A stretch of DNA of 64,000 nucleotides from Lysobacter enzymogenes. GTDB lineage: Bacteria; Pseudomonadota; Gammaproteobacteria; Xanthomonadales; Xanthomonadaceae. Positions 1 to 8,632 of the stretch are shown one piece after another (within the stretch, counting starts at the first letter, position 1; every line of letters begins with the position of its first letter). The notes under the pieces are model-generated. The model ran no database searches and was not told the origin of the DNA. It saw nothing but the letters and a program-made list of their open reading frames with translations. The DNA is taken from NCBI RefSeq assembly GCF_023617245.1, contig NZ_CP067396.1, forward strand, positions 1,178,001 through 1,242,000, read 5' to 3'. A program made the position numbers and the translations under genes.

Positions 1-638
1 TTCAGCGCGTCCTCGCGCTGCAGCATCGCGCCCTTGCGGATGGCGTGGCTGAAACCGCCGTTGAAGTGGATCAGCGCGGTCTCGCCGTCGCGGTCCACCG
101 CGGCCAGATAGGGTTGCAGCATCGCGTCGCGGCCTTCGTCGAGCAGTCGCGCCAGGTGGTTGGCGGCGGCGAACTCCTGCGCGCGCGCATAGCGCTGGGT
201 GTCGCGCGAGCCGGCGCTGACGGTCGGCTTGACCACGAACTCCTCGGCGTCGGCGTGCGCGGCCAGGAACTCCTGCAACGCCGGCAGCGGATCGCCGTCG
301 GCGCCGACGAAGGCGGTCGGCACCACCGGCACGCCGCGCGCGGCGAGGTCGGCGAGGTAGCGCTTGTCGCTGTTCCAGCGCAGCACCGGCCACGGATTGA
401 GCAGGCGGCTGGCGGCGTCGACGCGCTCGCACCACGCCAGGAACTCGCCGTAGCGGGCGCTGTAGTCCCACGGCGAGCGCAGCAATACGGCGTCGTATCG
501 GGCCCAGGCCACGCTGGGGTCGTCCCAGGCGCGGATCTCGGCGCGCAGGCCGCGGGCGAGGCAGGCGGCGAGCAGCGGCGACAGGTCGTCGTCCTGTCCG
601 GCGCTGGCGATGGCGGTGACCAGGGCGAGTCGGCTCAT
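1..638 (-). CDS. ATP-grasp domain protein, 3' end cut by window edge
   Basis: The reverse strand is open from an ATG at 638 to the window edge with no stop, so only the N-terminal 212 residues are present. They begin MSRLALVTAIASAGQDDDLS and include RSPWDYSARYGEF, LLNPWPVLRWNSDKRYLADL and FVVKPTVSAGSRDT. This is the pattern of RimK/glutathione-synthetase-like ATP-grasp proteins (the family that includes DcsG-like enzymes), which ligate a carboxylate to an amine or thiol using ATP. The VVKPT segment should hold the nucleotide-binding lysine, and IHFNGGFSHAIRKG follows it. The substrate cannot be told. It is divergent from scoA, with 128 bp between the two starts. Confidence 0.8.
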   Translation of the reverse strand, partial: MSRLALVTAIASAGQDDDLSPLLAACLARGLRAEIRAWDDPSVAWARYDAVLLRSPWDYSARYGEFLAWCERVDAASRLLNPWPVLRWNSDKRYLADLAARGVPVVPTAFVGADGDPLPALQEFLAAHADAEEFVVKPTVSAGSRDTQRYARAQEFAAANHLARLLDEGRDAMLQPYLAAVDRDGETALIHFNGGFSHAIRKGAMLQREDAL

Positions 639-766
639 GCCGCAAGTCTAGCCTTCGCCTGCAATCCAGGCACAGCCGTTGCGCTGTGCGGGCATTGCCC
701 GAAAGTCCGCTGCTGCCGCGCGCGGCCGCGCGCTAAACTGGGCGCATCCCTCACAGGAGCTGTCCC

Positions 767-1483
767 ATGGCCGACGCGGTCGCCGCCAAGAGCAAGTTGT
801 ATCCCAACGCACACGACGCGCTGCAGGGCGTCGTCGCCGACGGCCAGATCCTCGCGGTCGGCGGCTTCGGCCTGTGCGGCATTCCCGAGGCGCTGATCGG
901 CGCGCTGCGCGACAGCGGCGCCAAGGGCCTGACCGCGATCTCCAACAACGCCGGCGTCGACGGTTTCGGCCTGGGCCTGCTGCTGGAAACGCGCCAGATC
1001 AAGAAGATGATTTCGTCCTACGTCGGCGAGAACAAGGAGTTCGAGCGCCAGTTCCTGTCCGGCGAACTGGAGCTGGAATTCAACCCGCAAGGCACCCTGG
1101 CCGAGCGCCTGCGCGCCGGCGGCGCCGGCATCCCGGCGTTCTTCACCCGCACCGGCTACGGCACGGTGGTGGCCGAAGGCAAGGAAACGCGCGAGTTCGA
1201 CGGCCACCACTACGTGATGGAAACCGCGCTCAAGGCCGACGTGTCGCTGGTCAAGGCGTGGAAGGCCGACAAGGCCGGCAACCTGGTGTTCCGCAAGACC
1301 GCGCGCAACTTCAATCCGGCCTGCGCGATGGCCGGCAAGGTCTGCATCGTCGAGGTCGAGGAACTGGTCGAGATCGGCCAGCTCGATCCGGACCAGGTGC
1401 ACCTGCCGGGCATCTACGTCGACCGCATCGTGGTCAACGCCACGCCCGAGAAGCGCATCGAGCAGCGCACCGTGCGCGCCTGA
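767..1483 (+). CDS. scoA: 3-oxoacid CoA-transferase subunit A
   Basis: The 238-residue alpha subunit of succinyl-CoA:3-ketoacid CoA-transferase moves CoA between succinate and acetoacetate in ketone-body and short-chain acid catabolism in the cytoplasm. The family signature GGFGLCGIPE lies near residues 30-40, and the glycine-rich NNAGVDGFGLG and FFTRTGYGT segments are typical of family I CoA-transferases. Length matches bacterial ScoA. The ATG at 767 follows an AGGAG about 7 nt upstream. The beta subunit starts 31 nt downstream, so the two subunits are co-transcribed. The exact acyl partner (acetoacetate or another 3-oxoacid) is inferred from family resemblance. Confidence 0.93.
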   Translation: MADAVAAKSKLYPNAHDALQGVVADGQILAVGGFGLCGIPEALIGALRDSGAKGLTAISNNAGVDGFGLGLLLETRQIKKMISSYVGENKEFERQFLSGELELEFNPQGTLAERLRAGGAGIPAFFTRTGYGTVVAEGKETREFDGHHYVMETALKADVSLVKAWKADKAGNLVFRKTARNFNPACAMAGKVCIVEVEELVEIGQLDPDQVHLPGIYVDRIVVNATPEKRIEQRTVRA

Positions 1484-1514
1484 GGCCGCCGCCCCTTTCT
1501 TTGAGGAATTCGAA

Positions 1515-2147
1515 ATGCCCTGGACCCGCGACGAAATGGCGCAGCGCGCCGCGCAGGAACTCACCGACGGCGCCTACGTCAATCTCGGCATCGGCCTGCC
1601 GACCCTGGTGGCCAACTTCATTCCCGACGGCATGGACGTGTGGCTGCAGTCCGAGAACGGCCTGCTCGGCATCGGCCCGTTCCCGACCGAAGACGAAGTC
1701 GATGCCGACCTGATCAACGCCGGCAAGCAGACCGTCACCGCGCGCGCCGGCGCCAGCTACTTCGGCAGCCACGACAGCTTCGCGATGATCCGCGGCGGCC
1801 ACATCGACCTGGCCATCCTCGGCGCCATGCAGGTCACCCACCAGGGCGACCTCGCCAACTGGATGGTGCCCGGCAAGATGGTCAAGGGCATGGGCGGCGC
1901 GATGGATCTGGTCGCCGGGGTCAAGCGCGTGGTGGTGCTGATGGAGCACACCGCCAAGAACGGCGAGCACAAGATCCTGCCCGAGTGCACCCTGCCGCTG
2001 ACCGGCCTGGGCGTGGTGAACCGCATCATCACCGAACTGGCGGTCATGGACGTGACCGCCGACGGGCTGGTGCTGGTGGAGACCGCGCCGGGCGTCGGCG
2101 AGGACGAACTGCGGGAAAAGACCGGCGTGCCGCTGCGCAAGGCCTGA
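1515..2147 (+). CDS. scoB: 3-oxoacid CoA-transferase subunit B
   Basis: The 210-residue beta subunit carries the catalytic glutamate of family I CoA-transferases: Glu47 in the motif SENGLLGIGP, which forms the glutamyl-CoA thioester intermediate. NLGIGLPTLVANFIP (residues 23-37) precedes it. RGGHIDLAILGAMQV and the C-terminal glycine-rich segments are also family-typical. It is the second gene of the scoAB pair and starts at an ATG 31 nt after the scoA stop, preceded by TGAGGAATT. A strong stem-loop follows 24 nt after the stop and probably ends the transcript. Confidence 0.93.
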   Translation: MPWTRDEMAQRAAQELTDGAYVNLGIGLPTLVANFIPDGMDVWLQSENGLLGIGPFPTEDEVDADLINAGKQTVTARAGASYFGSHDSFAMIRGGHIDLAILGAMQVTHQGDLANWMVPGKMVKGMGGAMDLVAGVKRVVVLMEHTAKNGEHKILPECTLPLTGLGVVNRIITELAVMDVTADGLVLVETAPGVGEDELREKTGVPLRKA

Positions 2148-2171
2148 CCCGGGCCGCGCCGCCGGACCGAT

Positions 2172-2199
2172 GCAGAAGCCGCCGCGAGGCGGCTTCTGC
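2172..2199 (+). terminator. Probable terminator after scoAB
   Basis: A perfect 12-bp stem (GCAGAAGCCGCC / GGCGGCTTCTGC) with a GCGA tetraloop is followed by a short GTTT, 24 nt after the scoB stop. The U-run is weak, so termination is likely but not certain. In the rest of 2200-2518, before the protease, there is a second 8-bp palindrome at 2241-2261 (GTCGGCCG-GCGAT-CGGCCGAC). I could not identify a convincing promoter in that stretch. Confidence 0.7.
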
Positions 2200-2518
2200 G
2201 TTTGCGGCGCCGGTCGCGCCGCGGGCGCCGGGCGGGGGCGGTCGGCCGGCGATCGGCCGACGCGGGGCCGGCCCAGGATCGGCCCGGGACCGGCGGTTCA
2301 CGTCCGCGCCGGCAAGCGCCCGGGCGCCTGAATCGGGAAACCGCGGCGCTGAACAGCGGCCGATCGCCGGCGTTGCCGCCGCCGCATGCGAAAACTGTGC
2401 GCAATAGTGGATTGCTTCGCTTGCGTGACAGGGGCCGGCGGCGTTCAGCCCGTTGCAGTCGCTCGTTCATCCATGCAGGATGCGCAGCGCAGTTCAACTC
2501 GAAATCGGTCGGTTCGTC

Positions 2519-4930
2519 ATGCGTCGTACGTTCTTGGTGGGAGCCGTGGCCTTGATGGGGGCCGCGGGCTGGTGGGGATGGGGCGAAACCTCGCAGCGCA
2601 TCGCGCAGGCCGGCTCGCCGGCGGCGCCGCAGCCGGCGGCGCCCGCGGGCTTCGCCAGCGCAGGCGTGAGCGCGGGTCAGGCCCGCGACGGCTTCCGCGC
2701 CGTGCCCGCGCCGTTGCCGCAACGCGCCGCCGCCGGCTTCGCCGCCGCGCCCGACCGCGGCGATCTGGTCGACTACTCCGCCAAGCCGCAAGTCCTGAGC
2801 GACGGCGCCTACACCTGGCACCGCGCCGGGCTCAGCGAGCGCCATGCGCTCGCCGCCATCGCCAGCGGCCGCCTGCGGGTGACCACGCCTTCGGGCCAGA
2901 CCCTGTCGTTCCGCTACCAGCGCCATGTCGAGCACGACAGCGGCGACTGGACCTGGGTCGGCCAGGTCGAGGACGGCGACGCCGGCAAGCAGGCCATCGT
3001 TACCTTCGGCGCGCACGCGGTGTTCGGCGTGATCGACCAGCCCGGCAAGCCGTCGCTGAAGCTGACCATGCGCGACGGCGCCTCGTGGCTGGTGGAGACC
3101 GATCCGGTGCGGTTGGCGCTGACCGGGCAGGAAGCCTCGGTGCAGGCCGACGACTTCAAGATCCCGCACGCGGCCGAGCAGGCCTACAGCGGGCCGGTGG
3201 CCGCGGCCGCCGCCGTGTCGGCCAACGCCGCCGGCGGCGCGGTCGCCACCATCGACGTGCTGATCGGCTACAGCAACGGTTTCGCCGCCGGCCTCGGCGG
3301 CGCCTCGCAGGCGGTGACCCGGGTGAGCAACCTGGTCGACATCACCAACGAGGCCTATCGCAACAGCCAGACCGGCGCGCGCCTGCGCCTGGTCGGCACC
3401 TTGCAGGTCAACTACACCGATAGCGGCGACAACGGCGATACGCTCGACGCGCTCAGCGGGGTCAACGGCGCCACGATCGATCCGGCCTTCAACGCCCTGC
3501 GCGCCGCGCGCGAGGAATACGGCGCCGACCTGGTCTCGTTCGTGCGCAAGTACGACCGCGCGACCCACAACGGTTGCGGCGTGGCCTGGATCATCGGCGG
3601 CGGCCAGCAGGCCTATACCGCGCGCTCGGCCAACTCGGGCTATTCGGTGGTCAGCGACGGCCGCGAGGTCCAGGGCGGCACGACCTATTTCTGCCGCGAG
3701 GAAACCTTCGCCCACGAACTGGGCCACAACCTCGGCGCGCAGCACGACCGCGCCACCGCGTCCTCGGGCGGCTCGCTCAAGTACGGCGCCTTCGCCTATT
3801 CCTTCGGCTACAAGACCAGCGCGGCCGAAGGCAATTTCTACGACATCATGGCCTACGGCGATTCCGGCCAGACCGCCTACCGCGTGTTCTCCAATCCGCG
3901 CGTGAACCTGTGCGGCGACCGCGCCTGCGGCGTCGAGGGCCAGGCCGACGTGGCCCGCACCTTCGACCAGACCGCGCCGATCGCGGCCACGTTCCGCGCG
4001 ACCAAGGTCGGTTCCGGCGCGCGCAACGACTTCGACGGCGACGGCAAGTCGGACGTGTACTGGCGCAACTCGGCGACCGGTTCCAACGATGTCTGGTTCA
4101 TGAGCGGCGCCTGGCTGGCGCGCGCGGCCACCGTGCACGTCGAGCCCGACCAGGCCTGGCAGGTCGTCGCCACCGGCGACTTCAACGGCGACGGCCGCTA
4201 CGACGCGTTCTGGCGCAACTCCGCCACCGGCCAGACCTTCGTCCACCTGATGGACGGCGGCCGGGTGGTGTCCTCGGGCTACTCGACCCTGGTCGCCGAC
4301 GGCAACTGGAAGATCGTGGCGACCGGCGACTTCAACGGCGACAAGCGCACCGACCTGTACTGGCGCAACAGCGCCACCGGCGCCAACGACGTGTGGCTGA
4401 TGAACGGCCTGCAGCCGAGCAGCGTCGCCACCGTGCACGTCGAACCCGACCAGAACTGGCAGGTGGCCGGCGCGGGCGACTTCAACGGCGACGGCATGGC
4501 CGACATCTTCTGGCGCAACGCCGCCAACGGCCAGAACTACATCCACCTGATGGCCGGCCCCCGCGTCATCGCCGGCTCCGGCGCCGCGCCGCTGGTGGCC
4601 GATCGCAACTACCGGGTCGCCGCGATCGGCGACTTCAACGGCGACGGGCGCAGCGACATCTACTGGCGCAGCAGCGCCAGCGGCGAGTGCTACGTCTGGA
4701 CGATGAGCGGCATCGCGCCCAGCGTGGTCAACCTGGCCCACAACGAGCCCGACCAGAACTGGCAGGTCGCCAACAGCGGCGACTACGATGGCGACGGCCG
4801 CGACGACATCTTCTGGCGCAACCGCAGCACCGGCCAGAACTACGTGCACCTGCTCGACGGGCCGACGGTGAAGTCCGGTGGCGGCGTGTACACGGTCGGC
4901 GACATGAACTGGAAGATCGTCAGCCGCTGA
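2519..4930 (+). CDS. Secreted reprolysin-like zinc metalloprotease with FG-GAP repeats
   Basis: An 803-residue secreted metzincin endopeptidase. I start it at the ATG at 2519, which opens a signal peptide (MRRTFLVGAVALMGAAGWWG); the frame is open 22 codons further upstream from 2453 but that adds a non-signal extension. A propeptide-like region follows to about residue 240. The catalytic domain holds HELGHNLGAQHD, with zinc ligands His399, His403 and His409 and catalytic Glu400, and the Met-turn Met444 in DIMAYG. From about residue 504 to the end come six FG-GAP/VCBS blade motifs, each with DFNGDG-type calcium loops and a following (Y/F)WR motif. They alternate between 'DVWFMSG' and 'VHLMDGG' types. 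It is probably exported by Sec and then by the type II system seen at 49-62 kb. Natural substrates are unknown. Confidence 0.9.
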   Translation: MRRTFLVGAVALMGAAGWWGWGETSQRIAQAGSPAAPQPAAPAGFASAGVSAGQARDGFRAVPAPLPQRAAAGFAAAPDRGDLVDYSAKPQVLSDGAYTWHRAGLSERHALAAIASGRLRVTTPSGQTLSFRYQRHVEHDSGDWTWVGQVEDGDAGKQAIVTFGAHAVFGVIDQPGKPSLKLTMRDGASWLVETDPVRLALTGQEASVQADDFKIPHAAEQAYSGPVAAAAAVSANAAGGAVATIDVLIGYSNGFAAGLGGASQAVTRVSNLVDITNEAYRNSQTGARLRLVGTLQVNYTDSGDNGDTLDALSGVNGATIDPAFNALRAAREEYGADLVSFVRKYDRATHNGCGVAWIIGGGQQAYTARSANSGYSVVSDGREVQGGTTYFCREETFAHELGHNLGAQHDRATASSGGSLKYGAFAYSFGYKTSAAEGNFYDIMAYGDSGQTAYRVFSNPRVNLCGDRACGVEGQADVARTFDQTAPIAATFRATKVGSGARNDFDGDGKSDVYWRNSATGSNDVWFMSGAWLARAATVHVEPDQAWQVVATGDFNGDGRYDAFWRNSATGQTFVHLMDGGRVVSSGYSTLVADGNWKIVATGDFNGDKRTDLYWRNSATGANDVWLMNGLQPSSVATVHVEPDQNWQVAGAGDFNGDGMADIFWRNAANGQNYIHLMAGPRVIAGSGAAPLVADRNYRVAAIGDFNGDGRSDIYWRSSASGECYVWTMSGIAPSVVNLAHNEPDQNWQVANSGDYDGDGRDDIFWRNRSTGQNYVHLLDGPTVKSGGGVYTVGDMNWKIVSR

Positions 4931-5050
4931 CGGCGGCTGCGGCGGCGGCGATTCGGCGTCCCGATGTCGAAGCGCGAGCGTGCCGGCCGGCGCGTTTCGC
5001 CGGCCTGCTTCGCGCGCTCGGTCTGCGCACGCATCGCGCAAGGGCGACCG

Positions 5051-5092
5051 CAAAAACACAAGAGGCGCGGCAACTAGGTTGCCGCGCCTCTT
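5051..5092 (-). terminator. Rho-independent terminator of the ETF-QO gene
   Basis: A 15-bp stem (5060-5074 with 5078-5092) closes a 3-nt loop. Read on the minus strand it is followed by TGTTTTTG, a good U-tract. It lies 46 nt after the stop of the ETF-QO gene, and its stem could also slow transcription arriving from the protease gene on the plus strand. Confidence 0.82.
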
Positions 5093-5138
5093 CGTTTGCG
5101 GGCCTCGCGCGCGCCGTCGGCGCGCGCAAGCGACCAAG

Positions 5139-6794
5139 CTACATGTTCTGGTAGTTCGGCCCCGACCCGCCCTCCGGCGTGACCCAGGTGATGATCTCGT
5201 ACGGGTCCTTGATGTCGCAGGTCTTGCAGTGCACGCAGTTGGCGGCGTTGATCTGCAGGCGCTTGGCGCCTTCTTCCTCGACGATCTCGTACACGCCGGC
5301 CGGGCAGAAGCGCGTGCACGGGTTGCCGTACTCGCTCGCGCACTGGGTCACGCAGACGTTGGTGTCGGCGACCTTGAGGTGCACCGGCTGGTCTTCGTCG
5401 TGTTCGGTCGCGGCGAAGTACACGCCGGCGAGGCGGTCGCGCGGGGCCAGGGTGCGGTCGGCGTAGTCGCGCTTGGGCTGTTCGGCCTGGCCGAGCTTGT
5501 CCAGCGAGGACCAGTCGGCCTTGTTCTTCAGCGTCCACGGCGAACCGCCGGCGGTGACCGTTTCCCAGGCCGCGTTGAGCATGCCGAACCAGAAGCCCTT
5601 CTTGAAGCCGGGCTTGATGTTGCGCACCTTCTTGAGCTCGGCCATCGCATCGGACGCGCGCAGCTTGGCGTCGAAGCCGGCGCTGTCGAGCTGCGGCTGC
5701 GCGGCCAGATGCTCGGCGGCGAGCATGCCCGAGCGGATCGCCTGATGGGTGCCCTTGATCTTGGGCACGTTGAGCAGGCCGGCGGTGTCGCCGATCAGCA
5801 GCGCGCCGGGCATGTCGAGTTTCGGCAGCGACTGCCAGCCGCCGGTGACGATGGCGCGCGCGCCGGACGAGACTAGGTTGCCGCCTTCCAGCAGCGGCTT
5901 GATCAGCGGGTGGTTCTTCCACTGCTGGAACGCTTCCCAGGGCTTGTAGTCCGGGTCGCTGTAATCCAGGCCGCTGACGTAGCCCAGGGCGATGCGGCCC
6001 TTGTCCAGGTGGTAGAGGAAGCTGCCGCCGTAGGTGCGGCTGTCGGCCGGCCAGCCGACGCTGTGCACGATCTTGCCCGGGGTGACGCGATCCTCGGGGA
6101 CCTGCCACAGCTCCTTGATGCCGATCGAATAGCCTTGCGGATCGCTTTCGGCGTCGAGCTCGAAACGCTTGATCAGGCGCTTGGTCAGGTGGCCGCGCGC
6201 GCCTTCGGCGAACACGGTGACCTTGGCGCGGATGTCGATGCCGGCGGTGAAGCCGGGCTTGTGGGTTCCGTCCTTGGCGATGCCCATGTCGCCGATGCGC
6301 ACGCCGGCGACGCGGCCGTCGGCATCGTGCAGGGTTTCGGCGGCGGCGAAGCCGGCGTAGATCTCCACGCCGAGGGCTTCGGCCTGCGGCGCCATCCACG
6401 CGCACATCGCGCCGAGGCTGACGATGAAGTTGCCGTGGTTGTTCATGTCCGGCGGCACGATCGGCGACTTGTAGCCGCCGGTCTTGGTCATGAACCAGAA
6501 CTCGTCCTGCCCGGCCGGCACGCAGATCGGCGGCGGGTTGTCGCGCCAGCCCGGCAGCAGCGCGTCGAGCGGGCCGGGCTCGATCACCGCGCCGGACAGG
6601 ATGTGCGCGCCGATGGTGCTGGACTTCTCGATCACGCAGACCGACAGCTCCGGATTGAGCTGCTTGAGCCGGATCGCGAACGCCAGGCCGGCCGGACCGG
6701 CGCCGACGGTGACGACGTCGTATTCCATGACGTCGCGTTCGATCTCGATGGCTGGCGTGTCGGACGGGACCGTGCCGGTCGGCTGTTCGCTCAT
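5139..6794 (-). CDS. Electron transfer flavoprotein-ubiquinone oxidoreductase
   Basis: A 551-residue inner-membrane flavo-iron-sulfur enzyme that takes electrons from ETF (fed by acyl-CoA and other dehydrogenases) and reduces ubiquinone. An N-terminal FAD motif VGAGPAGLAFAIRLKQL begins near residue 27. The C-terminal 4Fe-4S domain has CPAGVYEI and then CVHCKTCDIKDPYEIITW, the ligand spacing of the family, and ends with NYQNM as usual. I start at the ATG at 6794 (MSEQPTGT) because that gives the family length; the frame stays open 38 codons upstream without family-like sequence. It stands alone here, with no ETF alpha/beta genes in the window, and a terminator lies downstream. Confidence 0.96.
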   Translation of the reverse strand: MSEQPTGTVPSDTPAIEIERDVMEYDVVTVGAGPAGLAFAIRLKQLNPELSVCVIEKSSTIGAHILSGAVIEPGPLDALLPGWRDNPPPICVPAGQDEFWFMTKTGGYKSPIVPPDMNNHGNFIVSLGAMCAWMAPQAEALGVEIYAGFAAAETLHDADGRVAGVRIGDMGIAKDGTHKPGFTAGIDIRAKVTVFAEGARGHLTKRLIKRFELDAESDPQGYSIGIKELWQVPEDRVTPGKIVHSVGWPADSRTYGGSFLYHLDKGRIALGYVSGLDYSDPDYKPWEAFQQWKNHPLIKPLLEGGNLVSSGARAIVTGGWQSLPKLDMPGALLIGDTAGLLNVPKIKGTHQAIRSGMLAAEHLAAQPQLDSAGFDAKLRASDAMAELKKVRNIKPGFKKGFWFGMLNAAWETVTAGGSPWTLKNKADWSSLDKLGQAEQPKRDYADRTLAPRDRLAGVYFAATEHDEDQPVHLKVADTNVCVTQCASEYGNPCTRFCPAGVYEIVEEEGAKRLQINAANCVHCKTCDIKDPYEIITWVTPEGGSGPNYQNM

Positions 6795-7035
6795 GCTGGC
6801 GGTACTCTTGCGTGCAATCCGGCCATTGTCGCGGGTTTGCCCGGCAGGCGCCATTTCCGCCGGCGCGATTCGCGGCGACGCGCGCGCCCGCGACGCGCAA
6901 GCACGCACGTTCGCGGTGTGTTTGAAACGATTTCCAGCCGGATCGGTGCGGCCGGGTATGGAGGCCCGCCGTCGCGCGGGCCGGCGCAGGAATCGGATCG
7001 CGGCCGCCGCGCCGCGCGTGCTAGCGTGCCGGCCG

Positions 7036-7629
7036 ATGCCGCCGACCCGCCTGCCGCTGCAAGACGCCGACCTAGCCTACGACCCGCACTGGCTCGACGC
7101 CGACGCGGCCGATGCGCTGTACGCGGCGGTGCTGGCGCAGACCGCGTGGGAAGTGCACCGCATCCGCCTGTTCGGGCGCGAGCACGCTTCGCCGCGGCTG
7201 AGCAGTTGGATCGGCGACCCCGACGCGCGCTATCGCTATTCCGGCGCCGAGTTCCGCCCGCAGCCGTGGCCGCCGGCGCTGCGGCCGGTGCGCGAGCGGC
7301 TCGCGCGCGAACTCGGCGCGGCGTTCAACAGCGTGCTGGCCAACCGCTACCGCGACGGCCGCGACGCGATGGGCTGGCACAGCGACGACGAACCCGAGCT
7401 CGGCCCGGCGCCGGTCATCGCCTCGCTGAGCCTGGGCGCGCGGCGGCGCTTCGCGCTCAAGCACCGGCGCGATCCGTCGTTGAAGGCGGCGCTGGAACTT
7501 GGGCACGGCAGCCTGCTGGTGATGGCGGGACCGACCCAGGCGAACTACCGGCATGCGCTGCCGCGGACCGCGCGGCCGGTGGGGGAGCGGATCAATCTGA
7601 CGTTCCGGGTGATTGCGCCGCGGCGGTGA
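7036..7629 (+). CDS. AlkB-like 2-oxoglutarate/Fe(II) dioxygenase
   Basis: A 197-residue protein of the AlkB family (ALKBH2/3-like), which removes alkyl lesions from nucleic-acid bases by oxidative demethylation. The iron-binding triad is visible: His115 and Asp117 in GWHSDDEPELG, and His173 in RHALPR. The 2-oxoglutarate-binding arginine sits in INLTFR near the end. The NRYRDGRDAMGWH segment is a strong family signature. I chose the ATG at 7036 since it gives a compact domain; the frame is open far upstream but that part is antisense to ETF-QO. It is a single gene. A degenerate tandem repeat follows its stop. Confidence 0.9.
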   Translation: MPPTRLPLQDADLAYDPHWLDADAADALYAAVLAQTAWEVHRIRLFGREHASPRLSSWIGDPDARYRYSGAEFRPQPWPPALRPVRERLARELGAAFNSVLANRYRDGRDAMGWHSDDEPELGPAPVIASLSLGARRRFALKHRRDPSLKAALELGHGSLLVMAGPTQANYRHALPRTARPVGERINLTFRVIAPRR

Positions 7630-7652
7630 TCGGGGGCGCGGCGATCGGAGCG

Positions 7653-7824
7653 GAAGGCGTCGGGCCTGAGGGCCCTCCCACGAGAGAAGGCGTCGGGTCT
7701 GAGGCGCTCCCACAAGCGCGAACGCGTCGGATCTGAGGCGCTCCGACAAGAGCGGACGCGCCGGGTCTTAAGGTCCTTAGCCGAGAGCGAATGCGTCAGC
7801 GCAGCGGACTCAGCGCGACAAGCG
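7653..7824. repeat. Degenerate ~34-bp tandem repeat, five units
   Basis: Five diverged units start at about 7653, 7686, 7720, 7755 and 7789, a period of 33-35 bp. The best-conserved unit reads GAAGGCGTCGGGTCTGAGGC followed by GCTCCCACAAG. The same half-site occurs in the 120-bp repeats at 32046-32330, so both belong to one dispersed repeat family. It fills most of the gap between the AlkB-like gene and the Mla operon end. Confidence 0.75.
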
Positions 7825-7912
7825 CCATGCGACAAACGCGAACGGCCGCGCTCGCGCGCGGCCGTCGCCGTGGTTCGGAGGCGTGCCGGCGCGGCGGCCG
7901 GTCCGCGCCCGA

Positions 7913-8632
7913 TCAGCGCTTGTGGCTGTTCTCGTGCGCGTCGCCCGACGCCAGCGTCCAGCCGGCGATCTCGCCCGTGCCCGCGGCCAGCGAGCGCTCG
8001 AACGCGGCGACCACGTCGCGCACTTCGGTCGTCGCCGCCGGCGTGGACTGCAGGAAGGTGCGCGAGGCGACCACTTTCTGGTCGACGGTGTGGAACAGCT
8101 TGGCGTTGATCTCGATCACCGCCGACGGCACCGCGTTGCCGGCGTAGTCGGATTCGAACCGGCGCAGGTCCAGCACCAGCTTGTACTCGGCGCCGATGCC
8201 GCTGCCCTGGCGCGCGACCGCGGCGATCTTGCCCGAGTCCTCCAGCGTGCGCAGCAGCGCGTCCTCGATCATGTTGCTGGGCAGCTTGGCCCAGGCCGCG
8301 CCCTTGTAGACCTGGACTTCGTCGCCGCTCGGGCGCACCGCGATGCGCAGGCTGTCGATCATGCGCGCCGCGCTCGGCACGCTCACCGACAACTGCCAGT
8401 TCGCCTGCGGCCAGGACGGATCGGCCGGCACGCGCGGGTCCGGCGCGTACTGCACGGTCGGGGTCTTGGGCTTTTCGTCGAGGATCGAGCAGCCCGACAG
8501 CGCCAGCGCGGCGGCGAGGCCGGCGCCGAACAGGCGCAGCGGCGCGGCGGAGAAGGGGCGTAGCGCGCGGGTCGTCGGCATGGTCGTGGCGTTCGCGTGG
8601 CGGCGGTCGGGGCGGCGGGTCGCGGAGTTCAT
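7913..8632 (-). CDS. ABC-type transport auxiliary lipoprotein (PqiC/YmbA-like)
   Basis: A 239-residue lipoprotein, last gene of the Mla-type operon. A hydrophobic signal ends in the lipobox ALSGC, so the mature protein is lipid-anchored, probably in the outer membrane facing the periplasm. The body resembles the auxiliary lipoprotein family that partners MCE-type lipid transporters (PqiC, YmbA). The ATG at 8632 overlaps the mlaD stop as ATGA, which supports translational coupling but gives a long n-region. An in-frame ATG at 8581 (MPTTRALRPF) gives a more normal signal peptide and may be the real start. Confidence 0.82.
   Translation of the reverse strand: MNSATRRPDRRHANATTMPTTRALRPFSAAPLRLFGAGLAAALALSGCSILDEKPKTPTVQYAPDPRVPADPSWPQANWQLSVSVPSAARMIDSLRIAVRPSGDEVQVYKGAAWAKLPSNMIEDALLRTLEDSGKIAAVARQGSGIGAEYKLVLDLRRFESDYAGNAVPSAVIEINAKLFHTVDQKVVASRTFLQSTPAATTEVRDVVAAFERSLAAGTGEIAGWTLASGDAHENSHKR

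Noticed and set aside
1757..5137. Very long open frame on the minus strand (1126 codons) opposite scoB and the protease
   Set aside because: It is an antisense shadow caused by high GC. Its composition is Ala/Gly/Val/Arg-rich without recognisable domains, while the plus-strand genes have clear catalytic motifs.
7653..7824. Short direct repeats considered as a CRISPR array
   Set aside because: Units abut one another at 33-35 bp with no unique spacers, are degenerate, and no cas genes are present.
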